Shown: positions 7,569 to 18,479 of the stretch, one piece after another
Numbering within the stretch: the stretch's first letter is position 1
How the letters are laid out: every line of letters begins with the position of its first letter
Assembly: GCF_016908355.1 (NCBI RefSeq)
Contig: NZ_JAFBDT010000006.1
Span: 62,001 to 126,000, forward strand
Reading direction: 5' to 3'
Source of the DNA: Fusibacter tunisiensis
Lineage (GTDB): Bacteria > Bacillota > Clostridia > Peptostreptococcales > Acidaminobacteraceae
DNA: 64,000 bases
The notes under the pieces: model-generated
The model's input: only the letters and a program-made list of their open reading frames with translations
What the model was told of the DNA's origin: nothing
Databases searched by the model: none
Translations under genes and position numbers: made by a program

Positions 7569-9029
7569 TTATTTTAATTCATTAATCGCTTTTTTCTTTT
7601 CTAATATCTCATCAAATCGACTGATATAATCTTCAAGACCTTTAAAATTCGCCACTCTTTCATGACGGTTGTCATCTGGGAAACAGATTTTAGATACGGC
7701 CCCCGCGCCTATAGCCACTATGGTATGCCGTTCTTCCATAATCCGCATGTTATAAAGGGAAGCATGCCCTGACAAAGCGTACCCTATATTTTCCAAATGA
7801 CCAATCATTTTCTTTTGCCGATACATGTAGTAAGGTGTATATCCAAACTGTCTCACCAAAGCATCTCCATCACTTAACATGCGTTCTACTTCTCCGTCAT
7901 GCGCCAACTCGATTTCATCAATTGAAGCATTTAAGTTAGAAGCGCGCTTCACCGCAAGTGTATGTACCGTTAAGTTCTCTGGTTTAAGTTCAATCAACTT
8001 TTTCAAGGTTTCATTGGTATCTGTTACCGTTTCACCTGGAAGACCCATAATCACATCCATATTGATCGTTTCAAAGCCCACTTTTCGCGCCATTTTCATA
8101 ATATCTACAATTGTGCCTGAATCATGTGACCGTCCTACTCGAGTCAAGGTGTCATCACGCATTGTTTGTGGATTGATACAAATTCGATTTACACCAAAAG
8201 ATTTCATAACGTCAAGTTTTTCCATTGAAATTGTATCTGGTCGCCCAGCTTCAACAGAAAATTCCTTAATTTGATTAATTGGAACCTGTTGAACGATTTC
8301 TTCAAGCAAGCGTTCAAGTTGTTTGACGTCAAGTGTTGTTGGCGTTCCGCCACCAATATAAACACAATCAATGTGTTTTCCACTGCGTTTAATTTCCGAT
8401 ACTGCAAATATAAGTTCTTGAATCATCAAATCCAAATAAGTGGGCAATAACTTGCCCTTCTTTGAAATTTCATTTGATGGAAAAGAACAATAAAGGCATC
8501 TTGTTGGGCAAAACGGAATACACAGGTACAATGAAACAGCAGATTGATCCAGAGGATATAGATGCGGACGTTCCCTTAATGCCGTTTCAATTAACAAATC
8601 AATTTTATCTGGATGAACCAAATACGTACTTGCCATCACATTTTTAATTTCATCAACTGTCTTACCTTGATCCAAAAACTCATGCACAATTTTTACTGGA
8701 CGTATTCCTACAAGGATTCCCCATTTGCCAATTGGCGCATATACTGTTTCAAGTACTTCATAAAGTGTTCTCTTAAGTGCTGTTTTTGACCCACCATCAA
8801 CTGCAAACAAGGTCCTTTCAACAAGAACCTTATGATCAGTACCCCTATATAAAATCATTGAGCGTTGATGGGGTTCCTCAACAATTTCAAGACCATATTT
8901 AAAATCCCGCAATTTCTCTAGAAACAGATTTTTTGTATCCACAACCTGTATTTGATTTTTAGGCATAAAAATCTCAATAATTGTTCTTAAATCGTATTCG
9001 TTGGATACCCCATTAAAATAAATAATCAT
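7569..9029 (-). CDS. hemZ: HemZ-type coproporphyrinogen III dehydrogenase (radical SAM)
   Basis: A 486-residue radical SAM protein of the HemZ family. The 4Fe-4S cluster motif is CIPFCPTRCLYCSF (CxxxC..CxxC type) near residue 170, followed by the GGGTPTTL motif typical of the HemN/HemZ group. HemZ carries an N-terminal extension of about 160 residues that HemN lacks, as here. In Bacillus the family is linked to oxygen-independent porphyrinogen oxidation, but in amino-acid-fermenting clostridia the gene usually occurs in this relA-dtd-MBL-hemZ-aspS cluster without a heme pathway, so the physiological substrate is open. Two bases separate it from the MBL hydrolase gene. Confidence 0.9.
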   Translation of the reverse strand: MIIYFNGVSNEYDLRTIIEIFMPKNQIQVVDTKNLFLEKLRDFKYGLEIVEEPHQRSMILYRGTDHKVLVERTLFAVDGGSKTALKRTLYEVLETVYAPIGKWGILVGIRPVKIVHEFLDQGKTVDEIKNVMASTYLVHPDKIDLLIETALRERPHLYPLDQSAVSLYLCIPFCPTRCLYCSFPSNEISKKGKLLPTYLDLMIQELIFAVSEIKRSGKHIDCVYIGGGTPTTLDVKQLERLLEEIVQQVPINQIKEFSVEAGRPDTISMEKLDVMKSFGVNRICINPQTMRDDTLTRVGRSHDSGTIVDIMKMARKVGFETINMDVIMGLPGETVTDTNETLKKLIELKPENLTVHTLAVKRASNLNASIDEIELAHDGEVERMLSDGDALVRQFGYTPYYMYRQKKMIGHLENIGYALSGHASLYNMRIMEERHTIVAIGAGAVSKICFPDDNRHERVANFKGLEDYISRFDEILEKKKAINELK

Positions 9030-9031
9030 GG

Positions 9032-9661
9032 CTACCCCTGAATAAATGGGTTCTTACGACGCTCAAACCCCACAGAACTACTGGCACCATGTCCTGGATA
9101 AATAGAAACTGTATCATCCAAGACCATTATTTTTTCAAGAATACCACGTATCAATTGCTTATGATTCCCACCTTCGAGGTCCGAACGTCCTACAGAACCA
9201 TAAAACAAAGTATCGCCAGTAATAAGAACTTTCTCTGCTGGAACATATAAGCAAATGCCACCAAAAGTATGTCCTGGTGTATGCAAAATCTTAATTTCTA
9301 TAGAGCCTACCTTGAGCACATCCCCATCACCAATTGTACGGTCTGCTTTAATCTCAACAGGTTTGCCGTGTATTCCAGCAGAAAGATTTTTTGATGCGTC
9401 TTTTAGCATATACGCCTCATCATGGTGCAAAATAACATCCGCGCCAGTAGCTTTTTTTAGTTCTGGCACAGCCCCTATATGATCACCATGCGCATGTGTC
9501 AACACAATTGCAACAGTTTTAAAATCGTGCTTCTTTAATTTCGATAAAATACGATCCGGCTCAGCACCTGGATCTACCACTATGGCTTCTTTAGAAATTT
9601 CATCAGCCAATATATAGCAATTTGCAGCGTAAGATCCAACTGCCAATTTTTCAAGTAACAT
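9032..9661 (-). CDS. MBL-fold metallo-hydrolase (glyoxalase II-like)
   Basis: A 209-residue metallo-beta-lactamase-fold hydrolase. Metal ligands are visible as THAHGDHIG near residue 55, HTPGHTFGG near 130, TGDTLF near 150 and the C-terminal GHG. This is the short YcbL-like group of glyoxalase II relatives, lacking the C-terminal glutathione-binding domain of true GloB, so the natural thioester substrate is not known. It sits between dtd and hemZ, the conserved clostridial position, with 14 bases to dtd. Confidence 0.88.
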   Translation of the reverse strand: MLLEKLAVGSYAANCYILADEISKEAIVVDPGAEPDRILSKLKKHDFKTVAIVLTHAHGDHIGAVPELKKATGADVILHHDEAYMLKDASKNLSAGIHGKPVEIKADRTIGDGDVLKVGSIEIKILHTPGHTFGGICLYVPAEKVLITGDTLFYGSVGRSDLEGGNHKQLIRGILEKIMVLDDTVSIYPGHGASSSVGFERRKNPFIQG

Positions 9662-9675
9662 GCCTCGCCTCCAAT

Positions 9676-10125
9676 CTAAAACGCTTTCTGACTGTCCACC
9701 AAAAGTGTAACCGGACCATCATTCTGAATGTCTACTACCATATGCGCCTGAAATTGTCCTGTTTCGACTTTCACACCCATTTTCTCAACCGCATCGACAA
9801 AAAATCCATAAAGTGAATTCGCTTCTTCAGGTCTTGCCGCCTTTATAAAACTCGGGCGTCTACCCTTTCGACAATCTCCCAACAAGGTAAACTGAGAAAT
9901 ACAAAGCATTGCACCACCAACATCCAACAAGGATAAATTCATTTTCCCTTCAGAATCCTCAAATACTCTTAGATTTACGATTTTTTCAGCAAGATAAAGC
10001 GCATCTTTTTCCAAATCGTTCTCTTCAACGCCAAGTAAAACATTAAATCCTTGTTCAATTGAGCCAACTACTTCTCCATCTACTTTAACGGATGAGTAAT
10101 TGACCCGTTGCACAACTGCACGCAT
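9676..10125 (-). CDS. dtd: D-aminoacyl-tRNA deacylase
   Basis: A 149-residue protein with the complete Dtd pattern: MRAVVQRV start, an SQFTLLGD catalytic loop near residue 77-84, and the NDGPVTLL C-terminal cross-subunit Gly-Pro motif near 134. It removes D-amino acids (and glycine from tRNA-Ala) from mischarged tRNAs, which suits a cell handling D-ornithine and other D-amino acids. It is 10 bases downstream of relA, the conserved arrangement in Firmicutes. Confidence 0.96.
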   Translation of the reverse strand: MRAVVQRVNYSSVKVDGEVVGSIEQGFNVLLGVEENDLEKDALYLAEKIVNLRVFEDSEGKMNLSLLDVGGAMLCISQFTLLGDCRKGRRPSFIKAARPEEANSLYGFFVDAVEKMGVKVETGQFQAHMVVDIQNDGPVTLLVDSQKAF

Positions 10126-10135
10126 TCTGCCTCCT

Positions 10136-12310
10136 CTATGAACTTACACGTTTAACTTCAATGATTTCTTCTAATGATTTCAAACGTCGCATCAATTTGT
10201 TGAGTTCTTCTATATCTGAAATTTCAATTTCAAGATTAACAATTGCAATTCCATTTTTATCAATTTTAGCATTAATTCCCGTCATGGCCATTTCCATTTC
10301 CTGCACCATAATGGTTATATCAGAAAGCAAACCTTTTCGATCTGAAGAAACAATTTGAATATTTGTAGCATAAGCAGTTTCAGTATTGGATGCCCATTCC
10401 ACTTCTATGAATCGATTTTCAGCATCTTCAGTCTTTTCAAAATTTTGACAATCACTTCTATGAATGGTTACACCACGACCCCGTGTTACATAGCCAATAA
10501 TGTCATCTCCTGGAACCGGGGAACAACATTTTGCAAAGCGAACTAAAATATCATCAATGCCCTTTACAACAACGCCAGTGTCATTCTTCCCAGATCGTTT
10601 CCGCTTCTGATGGTCATCAGACTTTTCTGGAATTGGCTTATTTCTCAATTGTTCTTCTTTTTGCTCTCTATGGTAACGTTCCTTAAGCTTTGGAACGACT
10701 TGATTGGTTAGTATGCCACCATATCCAATAGCGTTATACAAATCTTCAAGGGATTTCAAACTAAGTCGTTTAAGAATTGGCTCCAAGTAGTCTGTTGAAA
10801 GCACCTGTTTAACAGGTAGATTCTGTTTGCGAATTTCACCTACAAGTATTTCCTGGCCTTTTTCAACATTTTCATCACGACGCTCTTTTTTAAACCACTG
10901 CTTGATTTTTTGTTTGGCCTGTGTACTTTTAACAAATTTCAACCAATCTCTAGAGGGTCCATTTGCAGATTTGCTCGTCATAATTTCAATCCGTTGACCA
11001 TTTTGGAGTTGATAATTTAAGGGCACAATCCTGCCGTTCACTTTCGCCCCAATACATTTGTTTCCTACTTCTGAATGTATCTTATAAGCGAAATCTACAG
11101 GTGTCGAACCCAGTGGCAAATCCATAACTTCACCATTTGGTGTAAATACAAACACTTCTGTACTAAAAAGATCCAACTTCAATGAGTTCATAAATTCGCC
11201 TGGATCTTTTAAATCGCTTTGCCACTCCATCATTTGACGTAAAGATGAAATTTTATTTTCCATCTCAGTATGTTTGTCACTGCTGCCTTCTTTATATTTC
11301 CAATGTGCCGCAATACCAAATTCTGCAATTTCATGCATTTCCTGAGTTCTTATTTGTATTTCAAATGGTTCTCCATTCCCCATAAGCGTTGTATGCAAAG
11401 ATTGGTAAAGATTGGGTTTTGGCATAGCAATATAGTCTTTAAACCGACCTGGAATCGGCTTCCAAAGTGTGTGAACTGCCCCTAAAGCACTATAACAGTC
11501 TTTTATATCACGACATACAATTCGAATCGCTGTCAAATCATATATTTCATCAAACTCTTTGTGTTGATATTTCATTTTTTTATAGATACTATAAAAGTTC
11601 TTTGGTCGGCCATAGATTTCAAAGTCTAAATGAAGGGCTGTAAGTGATTTTCGAATTTGGTGAATGTAATCGTTGATAATAGATTCACGTTCAGTCCGTT
11701 TACGGTCAACTTTTCTCACCAAATCTCGATACCCTTCAGGATCTAGATATTTTAAACTTAAGTCTTCAAGTTCCCATTTGATTTTTGATATTCCCAAACG
11801 ATGGGCAATGGGCGCGAAAATTTCCAAGGTTTCTTCAGCTTTTTCCTTTTGTTTTTCAAGCGACATAGCACCAAGTGTTCTGATATTGTGTAACCGGTCC
11901 GCTAATTTAATAAGAATAACCCGAATATCACTGGACATGGCAAGAAACATTTTTCTCAAGTTTTCAACCTGTTGTTCTTGCTTGGTTTCATAATTGATAA
12001 TGGCAAGTTTTGTGACACCATCAACCAAAGCCGCAACATCGCTTCCAAATTCACGTGTTACATCCTCTAGAGTTACCGCCGTATCTTCAACCGTGTCGTG
12101 TAGTAGGGCCGCAATAATCGTCTCTTCATCCATTTCAAGTTCTGCCAATATCAAGGAGACATTGGCAGGATGATTAAAAAACGGAGTCCCGTCTTTTCTG
12201 AGTTGCCCTGTATGTGCCCTATCACCAAAATCATATGCCTTGGATACATTGGTTAAGTCGACATAAGGTGCGTATTTATTCAGTTCTTCCAAGTAGCCTT
12301 CTTTATTCAT
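10136..12310 (-). CDS. relA: Bifunctional (p)ppGpp synthetase/hydrolase (RSH)
   Basis: A 724-residue long RSH protein that makes and degrades the alarmone (p)ppGpp. Domains in order: an HD hydrolase domain with intact HD ([10 protein letters not shown] near 68-77 and RLHNIRT), a synthetase domain ([21 protein letters not shown]), a TGS domain near 390-450 ([12 protein letters not shown]), a zinc-finger/conserved-Cys region ([13 protein letters not shown]) and a C-terminal ACT domain. Because HD residues are intact it is predicted bifunctional, as in most Firmicutes. The start follows an AGGTG site. A 109-base gap with a hairpin separates it from apt. Confidence 0.96.
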   Translation of the reverse strand: MNKEGYLEELNKYAPYVDLTNVSKAYDFGDRAHTGQLRKDGTPFFNHPANVSLILAELEMDEETIIAALLHDTVEDTAVTLEDVTREFGSDVAALVDGVTKLAIINYETKQEQQVENLRKMFLAMSSDIRVILIKLADRLHNIRTLGAMSLEKQKEKAEETLEIFAPIAHRLGISKIKWELEDLSLKYLDPEGYRDLVRKVDRKRTERESIINDYIHQIRKSLTALHLDFEIYGRPKNFYSIYKKMKYQHKEFDEIYDLTAIRIVCRDIKDCYSALGAVHTLWKPIPGRFKDYIAMPKPNLYQSLHTTLMGNGEPFEIQIRTQEMHEIAEFGIAAHWKYKEGSSDKHTEMENKISSLRQMMEWQSDLKDPGEFMNSLKLDLFSTEVFVFTPNGEVMDLPLGSTPVDFAYKIHSEVGNKCIGAKVNGRIVPLNYQLQNGQRIEIMTSKSANGPSRDWLKFVKSTQAKQKIKQWFKKERRDENVEKGQEILVGEIRKQNLPVKQVLSTDYLEPILKRLSLKSLEDLYNAIGYGGILTNQVVPKLKERYHREQKEEQLRNKPIPEKSDDHQKRKRSGKNDTGVVVKGIDDILVRFAKCCSPVPGDDIIGYVTRGRGVTIHRSDCQNFEKTEDAENRFIEVEWASNTETAYATNIQIVSSDRKGLLSDITIMVQEMEMAMTGINAKIDKNGIAIVNLEIEISDIEELNKLMRRLKSLEEIIEVKRVSS

Positions 12311-12342
12311 TCAAACACCTGAAAACTTTCTAAGTATTAATA

Positions 12343-12374
12343 ATAGTCCGTCCAAAAATAATTGAACGGACTAT
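12343..12374 (-). other. Hairpin between apt and relA
   Basis: Arms ATAGTCCGT and ACGGACTAT (12343-12351, 12366-12374) form a perfect 9-base stem with a 14-base loop. On the minus strand it is followed by ATTAATAC rather than a run of T's, so it looks more like an mRNA-processing or weak attenuation element than a full intrinsic terminator. It is the main visible structure in the 109-base apt-relA gap. Confidence 0.5.
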
Positions 12375-12419
12375 CTAACCTTTATTTTACAGTTTTAAGA
12401 GCACTCTGACAACAGTTTT

Positions 12420-12938
12420 TTATGAATCATAACCGACTACTGTGTATACATTATACCCTTCAAGCACTTCTCGTCCATTCAAAAAGTTAAGTTCAATCAA
12501 AAAAGCCAATCCTGCAACTTCCCCACCCAGTTTTTCAATGAGCTCACAAACAGCCTTAGCTGTCCCCCCAGTTGCAAGTAAATCATCAACAACTAGAACT
12601 CGGTCCCCTGGTTTAATTGCATCTTTATGAACTTCTAAAACATCTTTACCATATTCCAACTCATATTCATGTTGAAGTGTTTCTCCAGGCAATTTGCCAG
12701 GTTTACGAATGGGCACAAATCCTTTTCCGGTCATAACTGACATAGGCGCTCCCATCAAAAAACCTCTCGCTTCTGGACCTACAATTACATTATAGTCAAC
12801 ACCTTCAAGTTGATCGATACAAGTTTGAATCGCTTCTTTATAGGCATTCCCATCTAAAAGTAATGTTGTAATGTCCTTAAAACTAATTCCCGGTTTAGGG
12901 AAATCTTCAATGACCCGAATTTTAGATTTAATATCCAT
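12420..12938 (-). CDS. apt: Adenine phosphoribosyltransferase
   Basis: A 172-residue purine salvage enzyme making AMP from adenine and PRPP. Visible motifs are the N-terminal [18 protein letters not shown], the GPEARGFL loop, and the PRPP-binding motif [14 protein letters not shown] near residue 115-128. The start is set at 12938, preceded by AAGGAGGAAATAGT; upstream in-frame codons overlap the end of recJ. One base separates it from the recJ stop. The recJ-apt-relA order is common in Firmicutes. Confidence 0.96.
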   Translation of the reverse strand: MDIKSKIRVIEDFPKPGISFKDITTLLLDGNAYKEAIQTCIDQLEGVDYNVIVGPEARGFLMGAPMSVMTGKGFVPIRKPGKLPGETLQHEYELEYGKDVLEVHKDAIKPGDRVLVVDDLLATGGTAKAVCELIEKLGGEVAGLAFLIELNFLNGREVLEGYNVYTVVGYDS

Positions 12939-12939
12939 A

Positions 12940-15273
12940 CTATTTCCTCCTTGCAGCCCCACTTAATGCATCTTTTAGATCCTTAAAAAGTGGCACCTCA
13001 TCTAAATTGATTTTTTGTTCCGGTTTTGGTAAAAATTTGAGTTCAAGTTCCTTGTTAAAAAGTGTGTAAGATAACAATTTCATTTCACTAAGCAAATCCA
13101 AACAAAATAAAACTTTTGCAAGTGACATACGCACTTTTTTTGAAACCTCATCCAGATTGGTTTTATTAAGCTGAAAAACTTGCTTATAAAAGTAAACCAG
13201 ATCTTCACGGTTCGGTATAAACGTATTGAGGGGTTCATCCTCATCTAGTCTGTGTAACTTGAATTCTACAGGGGTTGAATCGAGAGTCAATGGCATAAAA
13301 ACAACATCAAGATAACCCTCGCGAGATTCTAATCGATCCAAATTTCCAAAATGTAGTGTATAGCGATAAAAATTTCGGCCCATGACAAAATCTCTAAATG
13401 CCAGAAGCCCTCTATAAGTATCAACAATTAACACGTCTTTATCTTCTGACTCTATAAGTTTGGTTAAATCTTGCGGTAAAATTTTATCATAATTAAAAGA
13501 CAAATGTCTATCTAGGCTATAATAGTTATAAAATGCTTTCTGAAACCCAAACTCTAAAGCGGGCTTTACAGGCAATTTATCCTTAATTAAATCTTGGATT
13601 AAAAACTGTATGGTTTCAACACCCATAAAGTGGTTCTTCTCAAGATTAATCAAAAGATGTACAGGATCTGATTTTCGAATGGCTTCAATCCATTCCACTT
13701 TATTGAAAGCGATGGCATCATAAACACGAAAACCATCATTGACAATAAGTTTTAAATGATTTTGTGTTTTCCCAATGATACGGTAATCGTCTATCTTCAG
13801 ATTTTCAAAAACAAACTGAGGTTTTGGATTGCCAATGCCAAAAGGCTTTAAGTGTTCAATTGCTTCAACCAAATCATGTGTAATCATTTGCGGTTTTAAA
13901 AGACCATTTACATTTCTTGTCGTTGCCAACTTATATTTCGGAATATTGTCCAAACCATACTGATATAGAGCAGCCTTTAAGGCAGAAATGTTTTCAGCTT
14001 TAAAACTCAATCCTGCTGCCTGCTCATGGCCACCAAATTTTTCAAAATAGTGTTTGAACGTACTCAAGACTTCAAAAATGCTAATTCCAGTAACACTTCT
14101 AGCAGAGCCTTTTGCCATACCATCTTCAACATTTAATACGATGGCAGGTCGTTCATATTTTTCAGTAAGCTTTGAAGCAACAATACCTATAATACCGGTA
14201 TGCCAATTTTCGCCAACAACCAGTAGTATGCGTTCATTTTCAAGATCAATGTGATGCCTAATATAATAATCGGCTTCCTCCATAATTGCTCTTTCTTGGG
14301 CCTGTCGTTCAGCGTTTAAAACACTTAAACTTTTTGCAATTTCAAGCGCTTTAAAATAGTCCTTTTCAAGCAACATGTCAACCGCAATGGTTGGGTTTCC
14401 AATTCTACCTGAAGCATTAATTCGAGGCGCAATCACGAATCCAATATGGCCTGCCGTTACTTCACGATCCGTTAAATTTGCCTCGGCCAATAGGGCTTGA
14501 ACACCTGGATTTGAAGTGTGATTCATATGTTCGAGTCCAATTTTTGTAATAATTCGGTTTTCATCCACGAGTGGTACAATGTCAGCAACAGTTCCTAAAG
14601 CTGCAATGTCAATGATTTGGGTATAAAACTTTTCAAAAGCATCACCCAGCATAGCTTGTGCCAACTTTAAAGCCACACCACATCCTGCTAACATTTGAAA
14701 TGGATACCCACCTCTTTTAGGATTAACCACTGCAATGGCGTCTGGTAATTCTTCCTGGCATTCGTGATGATCGGTTATAATTAAGTCTATCCCTTGAGAT
14801 TTAGCATAGGCCGCTTGCTCTACTGCAGTAATGCCACAATCCACTGTGATAATAAGCTGACCGCCTTGCGCCTTGATTGCATCAATTCCCATTTCGCTAA
14901 TCCCATAGCCTTCATCTTGACGACTTGGAATATAATGAAAAGCCTGATGCCCAATATACTCAAAATATTTACTCAAAATAACAATACTGGTAATCCCATC
15001 CACATCATAATCTCCGTAAATCCATATAGATTCACGCTTTTCAACTGCCTGTTCGATTCGAGCTTTGGCCAAATCCATATCTATAAGCAACATTGGATCA
15101 TGCAAACCCTCTAAACTCGGATTCAAAAAACGATTAACAGCTTCCTGCGTAAGCAAATTCCGATCATAATACAGTTTTGCCATCACATTGCTGCAGTCCA
15201 AAGACTTTGCCAACTCAGTTATTGAATTTTCAACGTATTCCGGGTATTGCCAAATTGCATTTTGAAAAATCAT
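12940..15273 (-). CDS. recJ: Single-stranded-DNA-specific exonuclease RecJ
   Basis: A 777-residue DHH-family 5'-3' exonuclease used in recombination and mismatch repair. The DHH phosphoesterase motifs are [12 protein letters not shown] near residue 82, ITVDCGIT and the DHH motif ITDHHECQE near 165; DHHA1 follows ([10 protein letters not shown] near 415), then an OB-fold and an extended C-terminal domain typical of Firmicute RecJ. Its start overlaps the end of the LapA-like gene by four bases and its stop abuts apt. Confidence 0.95.
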   Translation of the reverse strand: MIFQNAIWQYPEYVENSITELAKSLDCSNVMAKLYYDRNLLTQEAVNRFLNPSLEGLHDPMLLIDMDLAKARIEQAVEKRESIWIYGDYDVDGITSIVILSKYFEYIGHQAFHYIPSRQDEGYGISEMGIDAIKAQGGQLIITVDCGITAVEQAAYAKSQGIDLIITDHHECQEELPDAIAVVNPKRGGYPFQMLAGCGVALKLAQAMLGDAFEKFYTQIIDIAALGTVADIVPLVDENRIITKIGLEHMNHTSNPGVQALLAEANLTDREVTAGHIGFVIAPRINASGRIGNPTIAVDMLLEKDYFKALEIAKSLSVLNAERQAQERAIMEEADYYIRHHIDLENERILLVVGENWHTGIIGIVASKLTEKYERPAIVLNVEDGMAKGSARSVTGISIFEVLSTFKHYFEKFGGHEQAAGLSFKAENISALKAALYQYGLDNIPKYKLATTRNVNGLLKPQMITHDLVEAIEHLKPFGIGNPKPQFVFENLKIDDYRIIGKTQNHLKLIVNDGFRVYDAIAFNKVEWIEAIRKSDPVHLLINLEKNHFMGVETIQFLIQDLIKDKLPVKPALEFGFQKAFYNYYSLDRHLSFNYDKILPQDLTKLIESEDKDVLIVDTYRGLLAFRDFVMGRNFYRYTLHFGNLDRLESREGYLDVVFMPLTLDSTPVEFKLHRLDEDEPLNTFIPNREDLVYFYKQVFQLNKTNLDEVSKKVRMSLAKVLFCLDLLSEMKLLSYTLFNKELELKFLPKPEQKINLDEVPLFKDLKDALSGAARRK

Positions 15274-15677
15274 TCAGTCACCATTTCACTTGTATTTGTT
15301 GTTTCAGGTTCTATTTTTTCAGTCTTTTCAGCTTTTAAGGCATCAATTAAGTCTTGTTGATTCTTAACTGTTGTTTCACATTGGTTTAACGCATTTTCAA
15401 CTTGAGTAATTTTCCCATCTTTTTCCTGCATTATTTTTTGATGGCTATCAAGTTGTTTTTTCAAGTCTTTAATGTTTTTACCACTTTTAATACGTCTAAA
15501 GGTATCAAAAATTAACATCGCAATTGCGCCAACCAAAGCCGAACCAATAATTACCAAAGCCAATGGCATGTCCACTTCTGCGAACAAAAAGTTAACCAGT
15601 ATCACTTCAGCGTTGAAGATTGCAAATAATGTAATTAAAATAGCAAAAATCAAAGTCAATACAACATACAATTGCAT
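15270..15677 (-). CDS. LapA-domain (DUF1049) membrane protein
   Basis: A 135-residue protein with two N-terminal membrane segments (about 3-22 and 38-60: ALVIIGSALVGAIAMLIFD) followed by a coiled-coil tail (residues about 70-125, KKQLDSHQKIMQEKDGKI and onward) that ends acidic. This is the LapA/YrvD layout often found between secDF and recJ in Firmicutes; a role in envelope assembly is suggested for the family but not established in Gram-positives. The start is placed at 15677 after TTTGGAGGTGCTTT. It overlaps recJ by four bases. Confidence 0.75.
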   Translation of the reverse strand: MQLYVVLTLIFAILITLFAIFNAEVILVNFLFAEVDMPLALVIIGSALVGAIAMLIFDTFRRIKSGKNIKDLKKQLDSHQKIMQEKDGKITQVENALNQCETTVKNQQDLIDALKAEKTEKIEPETTNTSEMVTE

Positions 15678-15752
15678 AAAGCACCTCCAAATTCGTATGT
15701 ATAAGGGCTTAAATGCGCAATGACAACCCATTGCGCATTTAATTCATACCCT

Positions 15753-16640
15753 CTATTTTGATGAATACGCGTCTTTTGATTTGATCTTGTGTCTGAGCAA
15801 AGCCCACACTGGGCTTGCAATAAAAATTGAAGAATAAGTTCCCACTAAAACACCAATCAGCAGAGGGAGTGCGAATTCTTTAATTGTAGAAACGCCCAAG
15901 AAGTACAAGGACCCAATTACAAAGAGTGTGGTCAACGACGTATTGATGGTTCTTGAAATAGTCTGCCCGATGGAAATATCCGCAATTTCAAAATGTGTCC
16001 CTTTTTCCCGCTTTACATTTTCTCTAATTCGGTCAAAAACAACAATAGTATCATTAATCGAATAGCCCACAATGGTTAATACAGCTGCAATAAAGGAAGA
16101 ATTAACTGTAATCCTAAAAATGGCATAAAGTGATAAAAGAATCAACACGTCATGGATCAAAGCGATAATTGCAGCTAAACCAAACACAGTTTCAAAACGC
16201 ACCGAAACGTATAAGAGCATAGCAATCGCAGCAATTGCAACTGCCAACAGTGCCCGATTTCTAATTTCAGCGCCAACAGATGGACCAACTTGTTCGGTGC
16301 CTCTAATAGCATTTTCATCAACCCCATAAGATGTCATCAACTCTTGGTAGATTGCCAATCTTTCTTCATTGGCAAGCGATTGTTTTGTCTTAATGATAAT
16401 TTCATTTTGCTCTGTGCCCGCATGAACCACTTCAGGATCAAGTTCATAAGTCGATAGCAACTCTTTAATTTCATCTACCGGTACAGTCTGTTGCAAATCA
16501 ATTTGCATTAACGTCCCGCCAGTAAATTCAATTCCTAAATTTAGGCCATTCATTATAAAGAGCACAATACCCAGCACAATTACTGCTGTGGAAATTGCAA
16601 ACCAAAGTTTATATTTTTTCGCAATAGTTACTGTTTTCAT
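15753..16640 (-). CDS. secF: Protein translocase subunit SecF
   Basis: A 295-residue six-pass membrane protein of the RND-like SecDF accessory complex, which uses the ion gradient to help SecYEG export proteins. The N-terminal membrane segment is followed by the periplasmic-side GIEFTGGTLMQI motif, and the transmembrane core contains the signature GYSINDTIVVFDRIREN. SecD and SecF are separate genes here, six bases apart, not fused as in Bacillus. Confidence 0.95.
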   Translation of the reverse strand: MKTVTIAKKYKLWFAISTAVIVLGIVLFIMNGLNLGIEFTGGTLMQIDLQQTVPVDEIKELLSTYELDPEVVHAGTEQNEIIIKTKQSLANEERLAIYQELMTSYGVDENAIRGTEQVGPSVGAEIRNRALLAVAIAAIAMLLYVSVRFETVFGLAAIIALIHDVLILLSLYAIFRITVNSSFIAAVLTIVGYSINDTIVVFDRIRENVKREKGTHFEIADISIGQTISRTINTSLTTLFVIGSLYFLGVSTIKEFALPLLIGVLVGTYSSIFIASPVWALLRHKIKSKDAYSSK

Positions 16641-16646
16641 TGTTTT

Positions 16647-17942
16647 TTACCCCCTTGATCCATAGTGTTTTTTTCTGTCTGAGAATCCAAGTGAAAGTTT
16701 CAACAATGATTTAGTCACAACAACTGCTGTAAACATACTGGATACAATACCAATCATCAAAGTCACTGCAAATCCCTTAATTGGCCCTTCTCCAAAAGCA
16801 AAAAGTATAATAGCCGCTATAAAAGTTGTAACATTTGAATCTATAATTGTACGCATGCCTCTGTGAAATCCGCTATTGATAGAAGCCCTAAGAGACTTTC
16901 CAGTGTGAATTTCCTCTTTTAAACGTTCAAATATTATAACATTTGCATCCACTGCCATACCAAGTGACAGCACAATACCAGCAACGCCTGGCAAAGTTAA
17001 GGTGGCATTAAACCCAATCATTGCATAAATTACAATTAAACCATAAAGACCAAGAGCAATGGTTGCAATAAAACCTGGAATTCTATAATAAATCAACATA
17101 TAGACAACCAGTAAAGCCAAACCAACAAGCGCAGCATTTATAGCAGAATTAAGCGAATCAATTCCAAGTGTCGGTCCGATAACAGATGTTTGAATTTCTT
17201 CTAATTCAACAGGGAGCGCACCGCCTCTAATTAATAAAGCCAACTCATTTGCCGAATCAAATGTGAAACTACCTTGTATATAAGCTTCCCCATCTGAAAT
17301 CACAATTTCAGTATAAGGTGCAGATATAATTTCTTGATCCAAAACAATTGCAATTTGTCCTTTTTTTTCTGGATTATCGATCGCTTTTGAAGTCCCCTCA
17401 AAAAACAATTCTTTACCAATGGCATCAAATTTTAAAGAAACAACCGGCTCATTATATTGACCCTGGGAAACAAAGGCATCTGCCACATTAGTTCCTGTTA
17501 AAATCGGCTCATATTCAATAGCCGCAATGTCCATACCTTCCATAGCTGGGAGGTCTCCTGTAACCAAAACAAATTGCAACAAGGCCGTTTGTCCAATAAC
17601 ATCAATGGCATCCTCTGGGTTCTCAACACCAGGGAGTTCAATCCGAATTCGATTTTCGCCTTGAAGTGTAATAATTGGTTCAGTTAAGCCAAGCTCATTA
17701 ACACGCTTACCAATAACCTGTTTGGTTTGCTCCATGGTTCTTTCAAGGTCTGTTCCAGTTTCTTCGGTCTTGGCTTCATAAACCACAACCACGCCACCTT
17801 CAATATCCAGTCCAAGATTAAGCATCTCACCTGCTGACTTAAGTTCAAATGCGCCCAACGACACACCGTTTGTTGCTACAAAAACTGCGCCTGCAATTAC
17901 TGCAACAATCAGGAAAAATAAAAGCGTCTCTTTTCCTTTCAT
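16647..17942 (-). CDS. secD: Protein translocase subunit SecD
   Basis: A 431-residue partner of SecF. An N-terminal membrane helix is followed by the LGLDIEGGVVVVYEA motif, the extracytoplasmic P1 region (ENRIRIELPGVENPEDA), a short P1 head and five C-terminal membrane helices with the GMAVDANVIIFERLKEE signature. The protein is shorter than Escherichia coli SecD because the head region is reduced, which is usual in clostridia. It lies 21 bases after the gamma carbonic anhydrase gene. Confidence 0.95.
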   Translation of the reverse strand: MKGKETLLFFLIVAVIAGAVFVATNGVSLGAFELKSAGEMLNLGLDIEGGVVVVYEAKTEETGTDLERTMEQTKQVIGKRVNELGLTEPIITLQGENRIRIELPGVENPEDAIDVIGQTALLQFVLVTGDLPAMEGMDIAAIEYEPILTGTNVADAFVSQGQYNEPVVSLKFDAIGKELFFEGTSKAIDNPEKKGQIAIVLDQEIISAPYTEIVISDGEAYIQGSFTFDSANELALLIRGGALPVELEEIQTSVIGPTLGIDSLNSAINAALVGLALLVVYMLIYYRIPGFIATIALGLYGLIVIYAMIGFNATLTLPGVAGIVLSLGMAVDANVIIFERLKEEIHTGKSLRASINSGFHRGMRTIIDSNVTTFIAAIILFAFGEGPIKGFAVTLMIGIVSSMFTAVVVTKSLLKLSLGFSDRKKHYGSRG

Positions 17943-17963
17943 GATTAAGTGCCCCCTTAATTT

Positions 17964-18464
17964 CTAAATATAGTATTTCGATAATTCCACATATTTTAAG
18001 GCTGATATCTTAATAGATTCGATTTCTTCTTCCGTTAAAGCGCGCACCACTTTCGCAGGTGCCCCCATAACAAGCGAGCCCGATGGAATTCTTTTGCCCG
18101 GTGGTATCAAAGAGCCTGCAGCCACCAGAACATTTTTTTCCACATAAGCGCCATCCAAAAGTATAGCACCCATGCCAATCAGTACATTAGATTCAATCAC
18201 CGCACCATGAATAATGGCACGGTGTCCTATTGTAACATTTTTTCCAATTTTAACTGGAAAATCTGTACTGGTGTGAACCATACACAAATCTTGAATATTT
18301 GTCCCACTTCCAATTTGAATTGGTTCTATATCACCTCTGACTACAGTATTATACCAAATGTTCACATAGTCTTCTAGAACAACTTGTCCAATTACATCGG
18401 CAGAATCTGCAACAAAGCATGATTCTCCCACCTCTGGCCCTTTATCTTTAAACTTGTGAAGCAT
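17964..18464 (-). CDS. Gamma carbonic anhydrase family hexapeptide-repeat protein
   Basis: A 166-residue left-handed beta-helix protein made of hexapeptide repeats. Zinc-ligand histidines are at the expected spacing: CMVHTS, then GHRAIIHG, followed by IGMGAILLDGAYV. Related to YrdA/PaaY/CaiE proteins; some are carbonic anhydrases, others have unclear activity. The catalytic acid loop of Methanosarcina Cam is absent, as in most short members. It lies between scfB and secD with 15 and 21 base gaps, a position seen in other clostridia but without an obvious functional link. Confidence 0.88.
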   Translation of the reverse strand: MLHKFKDKGPEVGESCFVADSADVIGQVVLEDYVNIWYNTVVRGDIEPIQIGSGTNIQDLCMVHTSTDFPVKIGKNVTIGHRAIIHGAVIESNVLIGMGAILLDGAYVEKNVLVAAGSLIPPGKRIPSGSLVMGAPAKVVRALTEEEIESIKISALKYVELSKYYI

Positions 18465-18479
18465 GTTTTCCTCCAGTCA

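Noticed and set aside
8462-8647. Plus-strand open frame within hemZ
   Set aside because: It is antisense to a well-conserved radical SAM protein, lacks a ribosome binding site and similarity; the same applies to the other long antisense frames inside aspS, relA, secD, grdE and the ABC genes.
12343-12374. Full intrinsic terminator between apt and relA
   Set aside because: The stem is good, but no T-run follows on the minus strand; readthrough or processing is more likely, so it is listed only as a hairpin.
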